Assembly (NCBI GenBank): GCA_029168955.1
Contig: JAPDOI010000416.1
Coordinates: forward strand, 216,001-280,000
Length of the DNA: 64,000 bases
Origin: Aplectana chamaeleonis
Lineage: Eukaryota > Nematoda > Chromadorea > Rhabditida > Cosmocercidae
Direction: 5' to 3'
This document shows positions 1 to 10,292 of this stretch, piece after piece. Both the position numbers and the translations under genes were made by a program. The first letter of the stretch is position 1. Every line of letters begins with the position of its first letter. Under the pieces are notes generated by a model that ran no database searches, was not told the origin of the DNA, and saw only the letters and a list, made by a program, of their open reading frames with translations.

Positions 1-2189
1 TTCTAACCTTTCTATTGCTTGCTCAAGGTCCACTTCTACAACCCTGTCTAGTGACCACATCCCCATTTTTGTCCATATTGATCTCTCCAACTCTCTTGCG
101 CCTTACACTGGTGTTCGCCAACGTTCATACCTTAATTTAGGCCTTGCAGACTGGGGTCTGTTCAGAGAGGTTGCGCTTCGCCAGGCAGCTGAATATCCAT
201 TGAATGGCGACGTGCACCAGAAAAGGCGTCACGTATCTGACGCTATCCGGAAGGCTATGAAAGCGGCCATACCAGAAGGACGTGCAAAGACTTTTTACCC
301 TAACGTCACCAGGGAGATATTACAGAAAATCCGGACAAGAGATGAAAAGAGATCTGCCAACCACCTGGACCCTGAGGTCACTCAACTTGACGATGAGATT
401 AGAAAGGACCTGGACAGACATAAGAAAGAGGAGTGTCAGAAGTTCACTGAAAAACTGAACTTCAAGACAGATGGCGCTGCGATTTGGAAAATTCTGAGAA
501 AGCTCTCTGAGAAAGCCACTCCTGCCACTGTCTCCACGATCGAGTTCGAAAATAATGTATTCAAGTCAGGAAGGGAAGTTGCTTACGCCCTGGGCAAGAG
601 CTCCTTCATAACAACTGCTAAGCGAGGCCCTCAAAACAGAGTGACAGTAAGAGAGCTGTGGCGCCTTCCGCTAATGAGCACGGCCGAGGCCTTCACCTCT
701 GCGCAGGTGGAGAAGATATTAAAGCAAATGCGTAACTCTAAAGCTATCGGACCTGACGGAATCTGTCCTGCAGTCGTGAAGAAGCTTCCAAGTGAACTTC
801 TCCCCCTGCTTACCGACTTAATTAATACCTCATTTCGAACATGCACATTGCCACAAGATTGGAAGACAGCGAATGTCGTACCACTGCCTGAGCCCGGAAA
901 ACCGCAGTCGTCAGCTAAAGGATATAGGCCCATAAGCCATTTGTCGTCATTGGCCAAGGTTGCTGAAAAGCTAATTATCAATGATTTAGCTCAGCATAAC
1001 GAAAAGCAGCAACACCAGCATGGTTTCAAAAAGCTGCACTCAACCACGACGGCACTGCTGGAAATCGTTGGCTATGCCATCGATGGTTTCAATGAGAGGA
1101 AACCACTCAGAACCGTTGCTGTAGCTCTGAATTTGACAAAGGCATTTGACAGCGTCAACTTGGGCATGTTATCGGAAAGCTTGTTGAAGTCTTCTACCCC
1201 TCCATAGCAGATGCGCTGGATAACCGCATTCACTAAGGGCCGTAGAGCAAAAGTTATGTTCCAATGTTTCAAACAGCATTACCATAGGTGCCGGTGTCCC
1301 GCAAGGCGGAGTCTTATCGCCCGCTCTGTTTAATCTGTACCTAGAGGACATTCCGGCTCCTCCCCAGGACATAAAAGTTGTCGCCTATGCTGACGATATG
1401 ACTATCATGTGCAAGAACCGCGACATTTAAGCCGCCGCGAGCAAGATGAACGAGTACCTGATTGGTTTGAAAAGCTACTTCGACAACAAAATGCTCAGGG
1501 TATCAGCCGCCAAATCCTCAGTATCAGTTTTTACAACTGACCCCAAAGAGCACAATGCCCATCCTGAAGTCAACTGGCGTGGAGATCGCCTTCCTGCTGC
1601 TCGATTTGTCAAACTGCTAGGCCTTATACTTGATCCATCGCTGAGGTTTCACATGAATGCCGATCAGAAGCAGACAGTTGTCAAGGCCAAGCTCAATGTG
1701 CTAAGGACACTAGGGGGTACATCATGGGGCTGCAGCAAGGAAACTATTCTGACCACATATAAGGCTATATTGCAGCCCGCCCTGGAGTATGCGGCACCTG
1801 TTTGGCAGCACTTAGTGTCGGATACATCCTGGAGCAAAATGCAGCGTGTGCAAAACGCTGCTCTTCGGATCGCCACTGGGTGTGCCAGGAGTTCGCCCAT
1901 TGAACATCTTCACGCCGAGACCCGGGTACTACCAGTGAAGGAGCATTGTCAGCTCCAGGCCCAGCAGCTGCACATCAACATCATCAAACAGCCCAACCAC
2001 CCATCTTGGAGAGTACTTGAGCCTGTAAGAGAGAGAGACATCAGAAAACCCTTCGCCGATGCTCCAAATAAAGTCAATCTGCAAAGATGGCACGATTCAC
2101 ATCAAGAACGCCTCCGTCTGTTGCGCGAGGAGCACACCCAGTTCGTCCGAGGGTATCTGGAAAGAGCGGCTATCAATCCCATTTTGGGT
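1..2189 (+). mobile_element. LINE-A copy A-1, 5' part outside the window
   Basis: Non-LTR retrotransposon copy entering from the left edge inside the endonuclease domain (SDH-type motif near base 55). It continues through the linker, the reverse transcriptase and the post-RT region. It stops at about 2189, before the C-terminal zinc finger and (GAA)n tail seen in copy A-3, and is joined directly to the 5' end of copy A-2. Internal stops and a short deletion make it inactive. Family assignment rests on close colinear similarity to A-3. Confidence 0.9.
200..1207 (+). pseudogene. Endonuclease-RT linker and N-terminal half of RT (A-1)
   Basis: Open 335-codon stretch of the A-1 polyprotein. RT motifs in order: GPDGICPAV near residue 185, the YRPISHL block, QHGFKKLHSTTTALLE, and the catalytic-Asp motif NLTKAFDSVNLG in which the usual ALDLTKAF has become ALNLTKAF. 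The Asp-to-Asn change would itself impair catalysis. The frame ends at 1205-1207 where the conserved Trp codon of SIPPWQ has become TAG. The annotated Met is not the true start because the frame continues upstream. A few bases are missing near 1266 and shift the frame. Confidence 0.85.
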
Positions 2190-2381
2190 ACTGTGCGCTG
2201 CCGAGATGTCGTACGTTCGTGCCGTGGCAGTGTGGAGGAAAGAAGATCGCCTCCGTGCAAACCGACGTCAACCCCTCCGAGAAGAGGGTTTTTGTCATGG
2301 GAGAGGTGCTGGTCGGCCGCAGCTCTCCTGAGGAGTTTAATACAAAGGGCCGGCGTCGAGAGGAATCCTGGTCCAGCTTAG
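1446..2381 (+). pseudogene. Chimeric frame: A-1 post-RT region fused to A-2 leader and 2A
   Basis: The first about 248 codons are the RT thumb and connection region of A-1 (AALRIATGCARSSPIEHLHA, then KPFADAPNKVNLQRW). At about 2190 the sequence switches without a break in frame into the 5' region of A-2, which ends in the 2A-like motif AGVERNPGPA and a stop at 2379-2381. In intact copies that stop position is a Gln codon. The fusion is a junction accident between two copies, not a functional protein. Just upstream of this frame the YADD motif of A-1 is present but another TAA follows it near 1428. Confidence 0.8.
2346..2375 (+). other. 2A-like motif RAGVERNPGP (A-2)
   Basis: Ten codons matching the C-terminal core of 2A peptides (D-V/I-E-x-N-P-G-P), preceded by a Leu/Ala-rich stretch as in 2A peptides. 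The Asp of the consensus is Gly here. Known 2A peptides cause ribosome skipping between the final Gly and Pro. Two codons later this copy has a stop. Confidence 0.6.
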
Positions 2382-2738
2382 AAGTACCTATGCGCCACGT
2401 GCGGCAAGGATGTTAACTGGAGATATACCAGCGTCCAGTGCTTCGGATGCCAAAGGTGAGTGCATCTCTCCTGTTCGGACCTCAGTTCTGTGAGGCATCA
2501 TGACTCATCCTTTCGTTGTGTTCCATGCTCTGCCCCCAGCAACTCTGATTCCTCAATTTCCAACCGCCCCCTCTTCATTGTTCACATTAATCTCAACGGC
2601 CTTTGCAACAAGTTATCTGAACTCTCTCTATTCGCACGTTCTCATCACCCGGATTTTATCATGGTTCAAGAAACCAAGCTCTCTCCTTCTACCACTTGGC
2701 CCCAGCCTAACATTCCGGGATACACCGCCTATCACATA

Positions 2739-2989
2739 CAGTTCAACTCCGCATTGCCGTTCAGTCCGCAAAGTGCACGCTGCTTGCGAAAGCGTGCTGC
2801 GGCGCGGTTGCGAGTACCCTCAGACAGGAATGTGGGATCACCCGGGCGGTGGGATCACCCGGGCACCAAAGGCGAAAACGGCCCGGGTGATCCCACATCC
2901 CTGTCTGAGGATACTCGCAACCGCGCCGCAGCACGCTTTCGCAAGCAGCGTGCACTTTGCAGACTGAACGGCAATGCGGAGTTGAACTG
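2739..2989. mobile_element. Near-perfect palindromic MITE, Tc1/mariner-like ends
   Basis: A 251-bp insertion in the endonuclease region of A-2. Two arms of about 110 bp differ at only a few positions and surround an off-centre unpaired core near 2855-2880. Ends read CAGTTCAACTCC inward on both sides and are flanked by TA (2737-2738 and 2990-2991), the Tc1/mariner target duplication; the TACAGT boundary is typical of that superfamily. It has no transposase. The flanking LINE sequence closes up when the element is removed. Confidence 0.85.
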
Positions 2990-3198
2990 TACGAAGGTCT
3001 GCTCTTGGAGGCGGAGTGTCTACTTTCGTGCAATCTGCCTTACCTTCTCATAATATCCCTAATACTCCTAAGGACGGCACTCTCTAGTACATTCCTGTCC
3101 ACCTCCCCCTCAAAATCCCTTTATCTCTATTTAACATCTATATTCCTCCTATATCATCTTGTCCCCCCTCTTATAATCCTGTTCCCCTCCTTAAGCAG

Positions 3199-4908
3199 TT
3201 GTATGACTGCTCACTTTCCCCTTCAGCTGTCTTTGCGGGTGACTTTCATGCTCACACGTTCTGTTCTGCTCTTGATTCTGACGCCAGAGGGGAAGATGTC
3301 GAAGAATGGGCTGAGGAGTGTGACCTGGTTATCCTCAACGATGATCAGCCCACTCGTCTCCCTGCCAACGGCCGACCTTCTAGCCCAGATATCTCTCTTG
3401 TGTCATCCAATCTTTCTAATGCTTGCACGTGGTCCACATCCACAACTCTCTCCAGTTATCAAATTCCCGTCTTTGTCTATATTGATCTCTCTGACTCTCT
3501 TGCCCCATACTCTGGTTTTCGTCATCGTACTTATCCCAATTTAGGCCTAGCAGACTGGACCGTGTTCAGAGATGTTGCACTCCGCCATGCGGTCGACTAC
3601 CCATGGAATGGTGATGTTCATCAGAAAGAGCGCCATCTAACAAGTGCCATCCGCAATGCCATGAAAGCAGCAATTCCTGAGGGTCGTGTCAAGACCTTTT
3701 TTCCAAATGTCAGCAGGGAAATACTGCAGAAGATAAGAATTAGAGATGAGAAGAGAGCCGCAGACCATCTAGACCCGGAGATTGCCGTGCTGGATAATGA
3801 GATCAAGCAGGATCTGGATAAGAACAAGAAGGAGTGCTGGGAGAAGTTCACCGAAAAGCTGAATTTCAAGGCGGACGGAACTACGACGTGGAAAGTGTTG
3901 AGGAAAATTTCCGGCAAGTCCCCTCCCCCGATGAGCTCCGCTATTGAGTTCGAAGAGAACGTCTTCAAATCAGGGAAAGCGGCTGCTTACGCACTCGGCA
4001 AGAATTTTTTCATCACACGTACCAAGCGAGGCGTGCAAAACAGAGTCACGGTTAGAGAGCTGAGCCGGTTGCCGTTCATGAACGCTTCTGAGGCCTTTAC
4101 TCTCACACAAGTAGAGAAGGCTATCAAAGAAATGCGGAATTCGAAGGCTATCGGACCTGACGGTATCTCCCCAGCCATCCTGAAGAAGCTTACCGTGGAA
4201 CTTCTACCGATGCTTGCAGATATCATTCACACTTCTTTCCGGACCTGCACTCTACCCCAAGCTTGGAAGACAGCCAATGTGATACTGTTGCCAAAGCCAG
4301 GCAAGTCCCAAAGCACGGCAAAAGGCTTCCGACCAATAAGCCTGTTATCGCCCGTCGCTAAATTAGCTGAAAAGTTGATCGTGACGAACCTGGCTGATCA
4401 AAATGAGCGACAGCAGCATCAGCATGGGTTCAGGAAACTTCACTCTACTACTACTGCTCTATTGGAGATCGTGAGCTTTTCGGTCGATGGGTTCAACATG
4501 AGAAAGCCCCTGAGAACGATGGCCGTCGCCCTTGACCTGAGTAAAGCGTTTGACTCTGTTAACTTGGGACTGCTGTCCGAGAAACTGCTCAAGTCGTCGC
4601 TACCATCATGGCAGAAGCAATGGATTGCAGCGTTCACGAAAGGCCGCCGGGCTAAGGTTCTGTTCCAGAATCACGTATCCGATAGCATTCCAATAGCAGC
4701 CGGTGTTCCGCAAGGCGGAGTGTTGTCCCCTGCCCTATTCAGCCTGTATCTTGAGGACATTCCCGAGCCTCCCAATGATGTAAAGATTGTTATGTATGCC
4801 GACGACATCACCATCATGTGCCAGGACCGTGGCCTGCAGGTAGCCGCTAACAAGGACATGGTAGCACAGTATAGTACTGGAAGTAATCACGGAACGGAAT
4901 GGAACTGA
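3199..4908 (+). pseudogene. Endonuclease C-terminus plus reverse transcriptase (A-2)
   Basis: 569-codon frame. It begins in the endonuclease (AGDFHAHTFCSALDSD, where other copies have GDFNAH; then SSYQIPVF replacing SSDHVPVF, a lost catalytic SDH) and runs through the linker into the RT. RT motifs: GPDGISPAILKKL, RPISLLSPVAKLAEKL, QHGFRKLHSTTTALLEI, VALDLSKAFDSVNL, GVPQGGVLSPALFSLYL and MYADDITIM. The last about 17 codons after AANK are not LINE sequence. The RT core looks intact, but the loss of upstream catalytic residues and of the 3' end makes this a dead copy. Confidence 0.9.
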
Positions 4909-7059
4909 TGATGGATTAATAATGAAAATAATTAGTCCTTGGTTACGGCCGTCGCAGCGCATGTCACGCGCGTGCGTGGCGAATCAAACTCACGCGCCAC
5001 ACCCGCGCGTAATGCGCTGGCGTTGAAGAGTATCAATAAAGCCTAAGACAGTGCAGTGCAGCTGCACGACTGTTTATCGATACCTTTGCGCAGCGCGCCT
5101 ACCAACACCACCGGCCGTTGTCCATCCGCATGTAACGCGGGGACATGCATTTTACAAACCATTCGCATGCATGATTGAAGCGAAATTAGCGAAAAGGTTA
5201 TACAGATAATCTCAGAAAAACCCTAACAAGAGGGTTGTCAGAGGGCCGACAAAACCTGGTGCAGCTGACCTCGTGAATGTGGCGCGATTACTTCTCATCA
5301 GTAGTTCAAAAGAACGCGCGTTTCCATAGCCGCGTGAGAATCATGATTTCAACACCACCATATTTGTTATTATCCTTCGGGAAACGTAGCATACAACGGA
5401 CTAGGATGTCGGTAATGTCGTCGATTGAATTACCCAGGTTTGCAGCACTAGGCCCCGCCCAAACACTTACCTGCAAAGTGTTCGCGGGTAAGCCGCCTGC
5501 CTGATAGGCGACAAGCCTCAGCGAAATAAAAGCGAAATATACTGAGACCATGATGTAGCCGCGCAATAGACGCCAATTAGCCGCGAATTAGAATACCCAC
5601 AACGATTCCGCGACAACGCCGGAAGATTACGCCAAAATCTGCAAAATAACCTCGATAGCCGCGCAATGGACGGCAAGTATCCGGGAAAAACCGCGGTCGC
5701 AAACTTCACGCGAAATATTCTCGTAATTGAGGGTAATTAGTCGCTAAATATCCGCAAAAGATACACACACGAATTAGCCGTGAAATAGCCATATAAGAGC
5801 GTGTCCGTGGGTCAGCAAAGCAGGGTCCAGTAGCCCACTGGCAAAGTTCTTCGAGGAATGACGACCCCACGATAAAAAATGCACGAATCATTTTGAAAAA
5901 TGTGTTCTCACCGGAGGTCCCCACTACAAGTTAACAATTTTTTTCTTTTTTAAGAGCAGAACTTTTGCGATCCCCACCGTTCCCCGTTGCGAATGTTCAC
6001 AACCGCACTGGACCCGGGGGTCGTAGTGATGCTATGGTCGGACACGAAGCTGCGCTGATTAATTTGTCCGACTTTAATGAAGGGCTTAATTCAAAGAAAA
6101 GAGCTGAGACCAGCGGGGTGTTGTGACCGATCTCAGCGGAGCTACGACCCCTTTGGTGACATTTACGGAAAAAATTGGCGAATTTTTACAAACCACACCA
6201 TCTCCTTCTTCTCTTCTCCTTCTTCTTTTTACCTTCTTGCATGCGGAAATTTCGTTTAGAAATTATATGATTCCAACCGCATTTTAGCAAATTTTTCTTT
6301 TACACGGGCGACATTTGTACGACCCTCCACCGTCCCTCTTTGCCTCCAGTCACAACCCCGCTGCACCGTGGGGGGTCGTAGCCCTGCTGAGGTCGGACAC
6401 CAAGATCCGCTGAACCCTCTGTCCAAACTTTATTGAATGGTTCAGTTCACGCTGAAAAGTACCCAATGAGGAGGTAAAATCGTCTGATCTGATTGAGATA
6501 AACCCCAAAGCTGCTGTGTTTGGTTAACAAACAAAACTAACCTAATCCAAAACAACAAAAAAGTTAAGTTTGATTTGGAAATATTCCCTTTAATTTATTG
6601 CGAAAACACTCAAGAACTCTGGGAAATAGCCAACAAATCCAGAAAGCTCAAGTTTAATGAGACCGTAGGCAGTTCCTGCAAGGGTCGCGCTGGCCCTCAG
6701 CGGAGCTGCGAGTCCCCACCCCTCTGCTTATTAAAACTTCCGAAAAAACATTGAAAGATTTTCTCCAAGTTCCATTTTCGGACGAAATTATTACGATTTA
6801 CGATTCCGGAATTTTTCCGATCCCCGCCCCTGATTTTGTCTTTTTTGAAGCACTTTTTACGATCCCCATCCAAATTTCAATGTTTCTCAAAATTTTTGTT
6901 AACCGCTCCCCCCCTCAACACCCGTTGAGAAGTAGACAACAACGCGCCACCCTCGGTCCGGCGCGGTTGTGACCGGAGGTAAAGAGGATGGACGGGGGTC
7001 GTAAAAGATTCCGCCCAAAAAAGGAGAATGTGTAAAAATGGGAAAGGGTCTTTCTTGAA
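4854..7059. other. Gene-free stretch
   Basis: Only short frames, none resembling a known protein. It contains a GC-rich CACGCG-rich segment (4945-5110), a diffuse zone with loosely repeated GCCGCGCAAT and TTAGCCG strings (5550-5780), and a dispersed repeat rich in GGGGTCGTA (5990-7020). No RNA gene seen. Confidence 0.5.
5990..7020. repeat. Degenerate dispersed repeat with GGGGTCGTAG blocks
   Basis: Segments at about 5995-6095 and 6345-6440 are clearly related to each other: CACAACC, a GGGTCGTAG block, GGTCGGACAC, then TGTCC and ACTTTA/TTGAA. Related blocks in either orientation recur near 6110-6170, 6670-6730 and 6940-7010, and at 58560-58810. It may be an old broken tandem or dispersed family. 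No ends could be defined. Confidence 0.45.
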
Positions 7060-7254
7060 ATTTTCACTATTCACGATGAATATCGCGTTCGAGTTGGACC
7101 CAAAGATGGGATCGTTCGATTGTGAGGTAACTAACAGTGAAGAAACAGTGAAGAGAATCTCCATGTGCGACTCTCCATAAACCTCGGCATGGTAATAATC
7201 TTGATGTCTGATGATGTTGTACTCGACACGAGGTTGGTATATCTTCTTTATGGC

Positions 7255-7284
7255 CGACGTTTCGGAGAAACCTCCTTCTTCAGA
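7255..7284 (-). ncRNA. Hammerhead-like core in PLE1 pLTR A
   Basis: On the minus strand: CTGAAGA, one extra A, GGAG-GTTT-CTCC (4-bp stem with loop), then GAAACGTC. The CTGANGA...GAAA spacing is that of hammerhead ribozyme stem II, and hammerhead motifs are known in Penelope pLTRs. Stems I and III are not evident to me. The same motif is in copy B (about 10380-10410) and copy C (11609-11636). Confidence 0.4.
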
Positions 7285-7418
7285 GCCTGAAAGGATCGAA
7301 TAAGATTTGCGCTTACTCGATCAAACGTCGCCTTAAACTTACCGATTCGAGAGCCCAAATTTCCCCCGCGTGGGTGTGAGAGAGGAGGGCAGATGAACCT
7401 CACCCAGCCAGGAACTCG

Positions 7419-7616
7419 CTAGTAAACAAAACAGCGCGGTAAGTCAAAGGTATAGCCGTCTCGCTCATTTAAGTCCGAGCAGAACAAACAGCGGAGCGGT
7501 TGGTCGTGGCGAAACACAACAGTGATAGGAGATTTCGACATGATACGCCCGATAAGCCTCACTTCGACTGACTCAGAATGAGGAGGAGAGGCTATAGGAA
7601 CGCTGTAGACCACCAA
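7419..7616 (-). CDS. 65-codon ORF in the PLE1 terminal repeat
   Basis: Starts 8 nt after the stop codon of the GIY-YIG frame (7625-7627). The predicted peptide has a CLFCSD Cys pair and no family I recognise. The same 65-residue peptide is predicted from copies B (10541-10738) and C (11277-11474). The one base change I saw (ACT versus ACC) is silent. Since the three copies are young duplicates, identity is weak evidence for function; it may be a chance ORF in the 3' UTR. Confidence 0.3.
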   Translation of the reverse strand: MVVYSVPIASPPHSESVEVRLIGRIMSKSPITVVFRHDQPLRCLFCSDLNERDGYTFDLPRCFVY

Positions 7617-7662
7617 TTGTGATGTTAGAAGGCTAGTCTTACGTATGGCCTGAGTTCCCGCG

Positions 7663-8742
7663 TTATATGCAGACCTTCTCCCTTTCGATTAATCTGCGGG
7701 TCATAAGCTTGAATGAAAAAATGCCTCTAATGTTTTTTCGCGCTGCGGTATCAGTCTCCCGAGCCATTATCTCGACCTTGATATCAAAGCTCTCACCAAA
7801 ATGGGTCATGACCCGATGCGCCCCAAGCACTGTTGTTTCGCTGCCTTTCTTTGCCGTCCAAGTGTTCTTTGATCCTGACATGGAGCGGCCGTGACGTTTC
7901 CCGATGTATTTTTCGCTGCACAGCTCACAGGAAATCATATAGACCACACCGCACGTGGTGCAATCCCCGTCCTTGCCAGCCGGGCAAATCACACAATTGG
8001 GAGTTGTACATATGCGGTCATAAATGCGGTTTCGGACAAGACGTCTTTTAAGATTGTTAGGAGGGATATCGACCAGAAACACGGAATTTTCCATTCCCGT
8101 CTTCCTTAAACATTTCCTGATTGAAATGCTCAGTTGATCGGATATGAACGGTACTTTGAAGGGAATTTTCTGTTCAATTGAGCTACTCTGAGTTACATTG
8201 CGCAACGTTGTGTTTCTTGACCTGCGCCAACTGAATTCGCTGGAGTATCCGTTCAGATCAGCTATATCTCGAGCCCTTCGGATAGATTCTGCTCTTTCCT
8301 CTTCTCCGCTACATACATCACTGGCTGTTCGGAACATATTCGCTATTACAGCTTTCTTTGTTTGATATGGATGTGCTGACCGAAAATGGACGATTATGTT
8401 TTTATTGTTGGGTTTGCGGTACCACTTTGTAGCGTATCCTCCGTCACGCAAATGGACTTGAACATTCAAGAAAGGCAGCCAATCTTCGACGGGTTTCTCC
8501 CTGGTGAACTTTATGCTTTCTGCCCGAGAGTTCAGAATGTCAAAGCAATGATCCATCTCTTCCTGTGTGGCACAGACGATGAAGCAGTCATCTATATACC
8601 TGCAATAAAGCATGGGAAGGCGGGCTAGCACCGGAAGTTCGATTTTTCCCATATAGGCGATAGCAAGAGTGGGCGCAAGGCGCTGTCCCATTGCCAGCCC
8701 TCTGATCTGCTTGAAATAGCGGCCACACCATCTAAAAAACAT
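7663..8742 (-). pseudogene. PLE1 RT C-terminal half and GIY-YIG endonuclease
   Basis: The RT part has RGLAMGQRLAPTLA and the catalytic CRYIDDCF (YIDD at residues 49-52 of this frame), then FTREKPVEDWLPFLNVQV and the thumb. A Cys-rich stretch (CTTPNCVICPAGKDGDC) leads into the GIY-YIG domain: GVVYMISCELCSEKYIG. One base is missing after YIG; copy C keeps the continuation EKYIGETSRPLHVRIKEHL. Extra bases in an A run and a T run near 7732-7745 shift the end again. PLE GIY-YIG nucleases nick target DNA for target-primed reverse transcription. Confidence 0.9.
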
Positions 8743-9010
8743 TGCAGCTGAGACTCTCTTTTATGAGTGACATCAGTTGGCCAATGGATAGTCCGTACGT
8801 GTTGACTGAACTTTGGTGTTGTGTGAGTAGTTCGAAAATTGCCTGCATTGCGTGCTCGTTGCTGACATTTGTGTACAACGCAGTTACATCGAACGATTCC
8901 ATAATACAGGAATTATTTAGTTGTGCGCTGCGCAAATTGTCAAGAAAACACTGAGTGTTTGGGAGATGCGCTGGAATGAAGTTAAGCAGCTGCTTCAATA
9001 CACAGTTCAT
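8732..9010 (-). pseudogene. PLE1 RT middle segment (fingers/palm)
   Basis: 92-codon frame carrying the PLE motif MESFDVTALYTNVSNEHAM, the first catalytic-Asp block of the RT. It is separated from the N-terminal frame by a 1-bp shift near 9010 and from the YIDD frame by a shift at the T run near 8742. The three frames join into one protein if these shifts are ignored. Confidence 0.85.
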
Positions 9011-10290
9011 GAACCACGCAATTCTGTCGTAGGACCGCCCACGCAGCTGATAATCGGCCTCACTTTGACAGTGGCGGGAGAGATTGTAGCCAGATCTTCA
9101 CCCCTCGGAAAATTGTGTGTTTTCACCAGCAGATAGAGAACTGGACAGCTTGGTGTGTCAAGTTTCAGCCGCTTTATGAAGTACGGGTTCAGCCCAGCTG
9201 CTTTTCCCACTTTTACCCACTCTCTGTTCAGCTTACGGTACTGTGTTTGGAACTCCTTCGCCGAGGAAGGGTTGTAAATGGTCGTATCCTGAAGGTGACT
9301 TTCCGTCATTGAAGTATCAATTTGGTTAGGAATCACGACAAACTCTCCTCCTTTGTCACTGACGGACAGGCGTATCGCTTTTGATTCCACAGATTCACGT
9401 ATTTCTTTGATACCGCGTAGTTGAGCCCGAGAAAGGTTTGAGGGAATGTTTTGCCTGCGCGCTCTTTCAAACAACTTGAAAACCTCGTCCGCAAAGATAC
9501 GAAAACTTATGTCAGAAGCCAGGTCAGGATCTTCCTGTTTGAAAAATGTGCTTGGGAATGGCACTTGAGGTAGGGTCCCATCTCGATCGCGGGTCACACC
9601 ATTATTAAATCTGGCTTTGTGTCGCAGACGGTCCTGAAGTCCGTGAAGACTACAGATAACTTGACGCATGATGATTGCAGATATAGATTGAGATGGCGAG
9701 AAACTGGGGCCCATTTCTAAAACTGAACGCGCATCTTCGGAGAGGGTGAAATCGCCTAACACGGTAACTCTAGGCACAGTTCGCACTGGTTCCCCTATGA
9801 CGTCAGCGGTTTGAACACCAGGGTTCCCGAAAGATGCGATACTCGATGCTTCCCTAACTCGACCCCGCGATATACTCAAAAGGCTCTCGAATTTCTCTTG
9901 TAAAGAATTTTTGACATTAGATCGAATAGAATCGCAAATCATTTTCGATCCGTCCACAATCCTCCTCCAAAGGCGATCACTCAAATATTCAGCACAACAC
10001 TGTTCCTTAGACGTACACTTACGTAACATAGAAAACATGTGATCTCTTTTAGAACGAAGTGATAGGCGCAGAAGTCGTAATTCGATGTCGAGTATTGAAC
10101 GATCGTTCCTTGGGTTACCGCACAGATCTCGCAGGTGTTTTCGAGATATGAAGTTCGGCACAATACGATGATCGAGACAGCGACGAAGAAAGTGGAGGGA
10201 TTGCCTTGCCACAACGATTTTTTGTCTTAGTGACAATACATCCAATACGAGTCGTTGAAATTGAGTAGAATATTTCGCATCAATCTCCAT
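9007..10290 (-). CDS. PLE1 N-terminal region and start of RT
   Basis: 427 codons from ATG at 10288-10290. That ATG lies at the very end of terminal copy B: the pLTR ends ATGGA and the body continues GATTGATGCG. The N-terminal part has no recognised domain; the middle has VLEMGPSFSPS and the typical PLE block LSVSDKGGEFVVIP, then PVLYLLVKTHNFPRG and VRPIISCVGGPT. The frame is lost by 1 bp just after GGPT. Similar blocks occur in PLE2 (VLNLGPSFAVT, FTVGDKCGSFVVMP). Confidence 0.85.
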   Translation of the reverse strand: MEIDAKYSTQFQRLVLDVLSLRQKIVVARQSLHFLRRCLDHRIVPNFISRKHLRDLCGNPRNDRSILDIELRLLRLSLRSKRDHMFSMLRKCTSKEQCCAEYLSDRLWRRIVDGSKMICDSIRSNVKNSLQEKFESLLSISRGRVREASSIASFGNPGVQTADVIGEPVRTVPRVTVLGDFTLSEDARSVLEMGPSFSPSQSISAIIMRQVICSLHGLQDRLRHKARFNNGVTRDRDGTLPQVPFPSTFFKQEDPDLASDISFRIFADEVFKLFERARRQNIPSNLSRAQLRGIKEIRESVESKAIRLSVSDKGGEFVVIPNQIDTSMTESHLQDTTIYNPSSAKEFQTQYRKLNREWVKVGKAAGLNPYFIKRLKLDTPSCPVLYLLVKTHNFPRGEDLATISPATVKVRPIISCVGGPTTELRGS

Positions 10291-10292
10291 GT

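Larger units (their letters stand above)
2197..4853 (+). mobile_element. LINE-A copy A-2, 3' truncated, with MITE insertion
   Basis: Starts with the conserved LINE-A 5' terminus (CTGCCGAGATGTCG) directly after A-1. It carries the leader ATG at 2206, the slip-like G-GGT-TTT at 2286-2292, the 2A-like motif and the PHD finger (a Trp codon has become TGA near 2457). The endonuclease is split by a 251-bp palindromic MITE. The RT runs to just past YADD, and homology stops near 4853, so thumb, C-terminal finger and tail are missing. Confidence 0.9.
7160..7857 (-). repeat. PLE1 terminal copy A (3' pLTR)
   Basis: About 700 bp. It holds the last codons of the GIY-YIG domain, a 65-codon ORF, a hammerhead-like motif and the element 3' end. 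Nearly identical to copy B (10293-10977) and, inverted, to copy C. The differences I noticed are single substitutions and homopolymer-length changes, such as a C run of 5, 2 and 4 in A, B and C. Confidence 0.9.

Noticed and set aside
2460..3053. 197-codon plus-strand frame through the palindrome at 2739-2989
   Set aside because: It is PHD/endonuclease coding sequence read into a MITE; the second half is not LINE protein.
7200..7230. CTGATGATGTTGTACTCGAC as a second hammerhead core on the plus strand
   Set aside because: No stem follows CTGATGA and no GAAA at the right distance.
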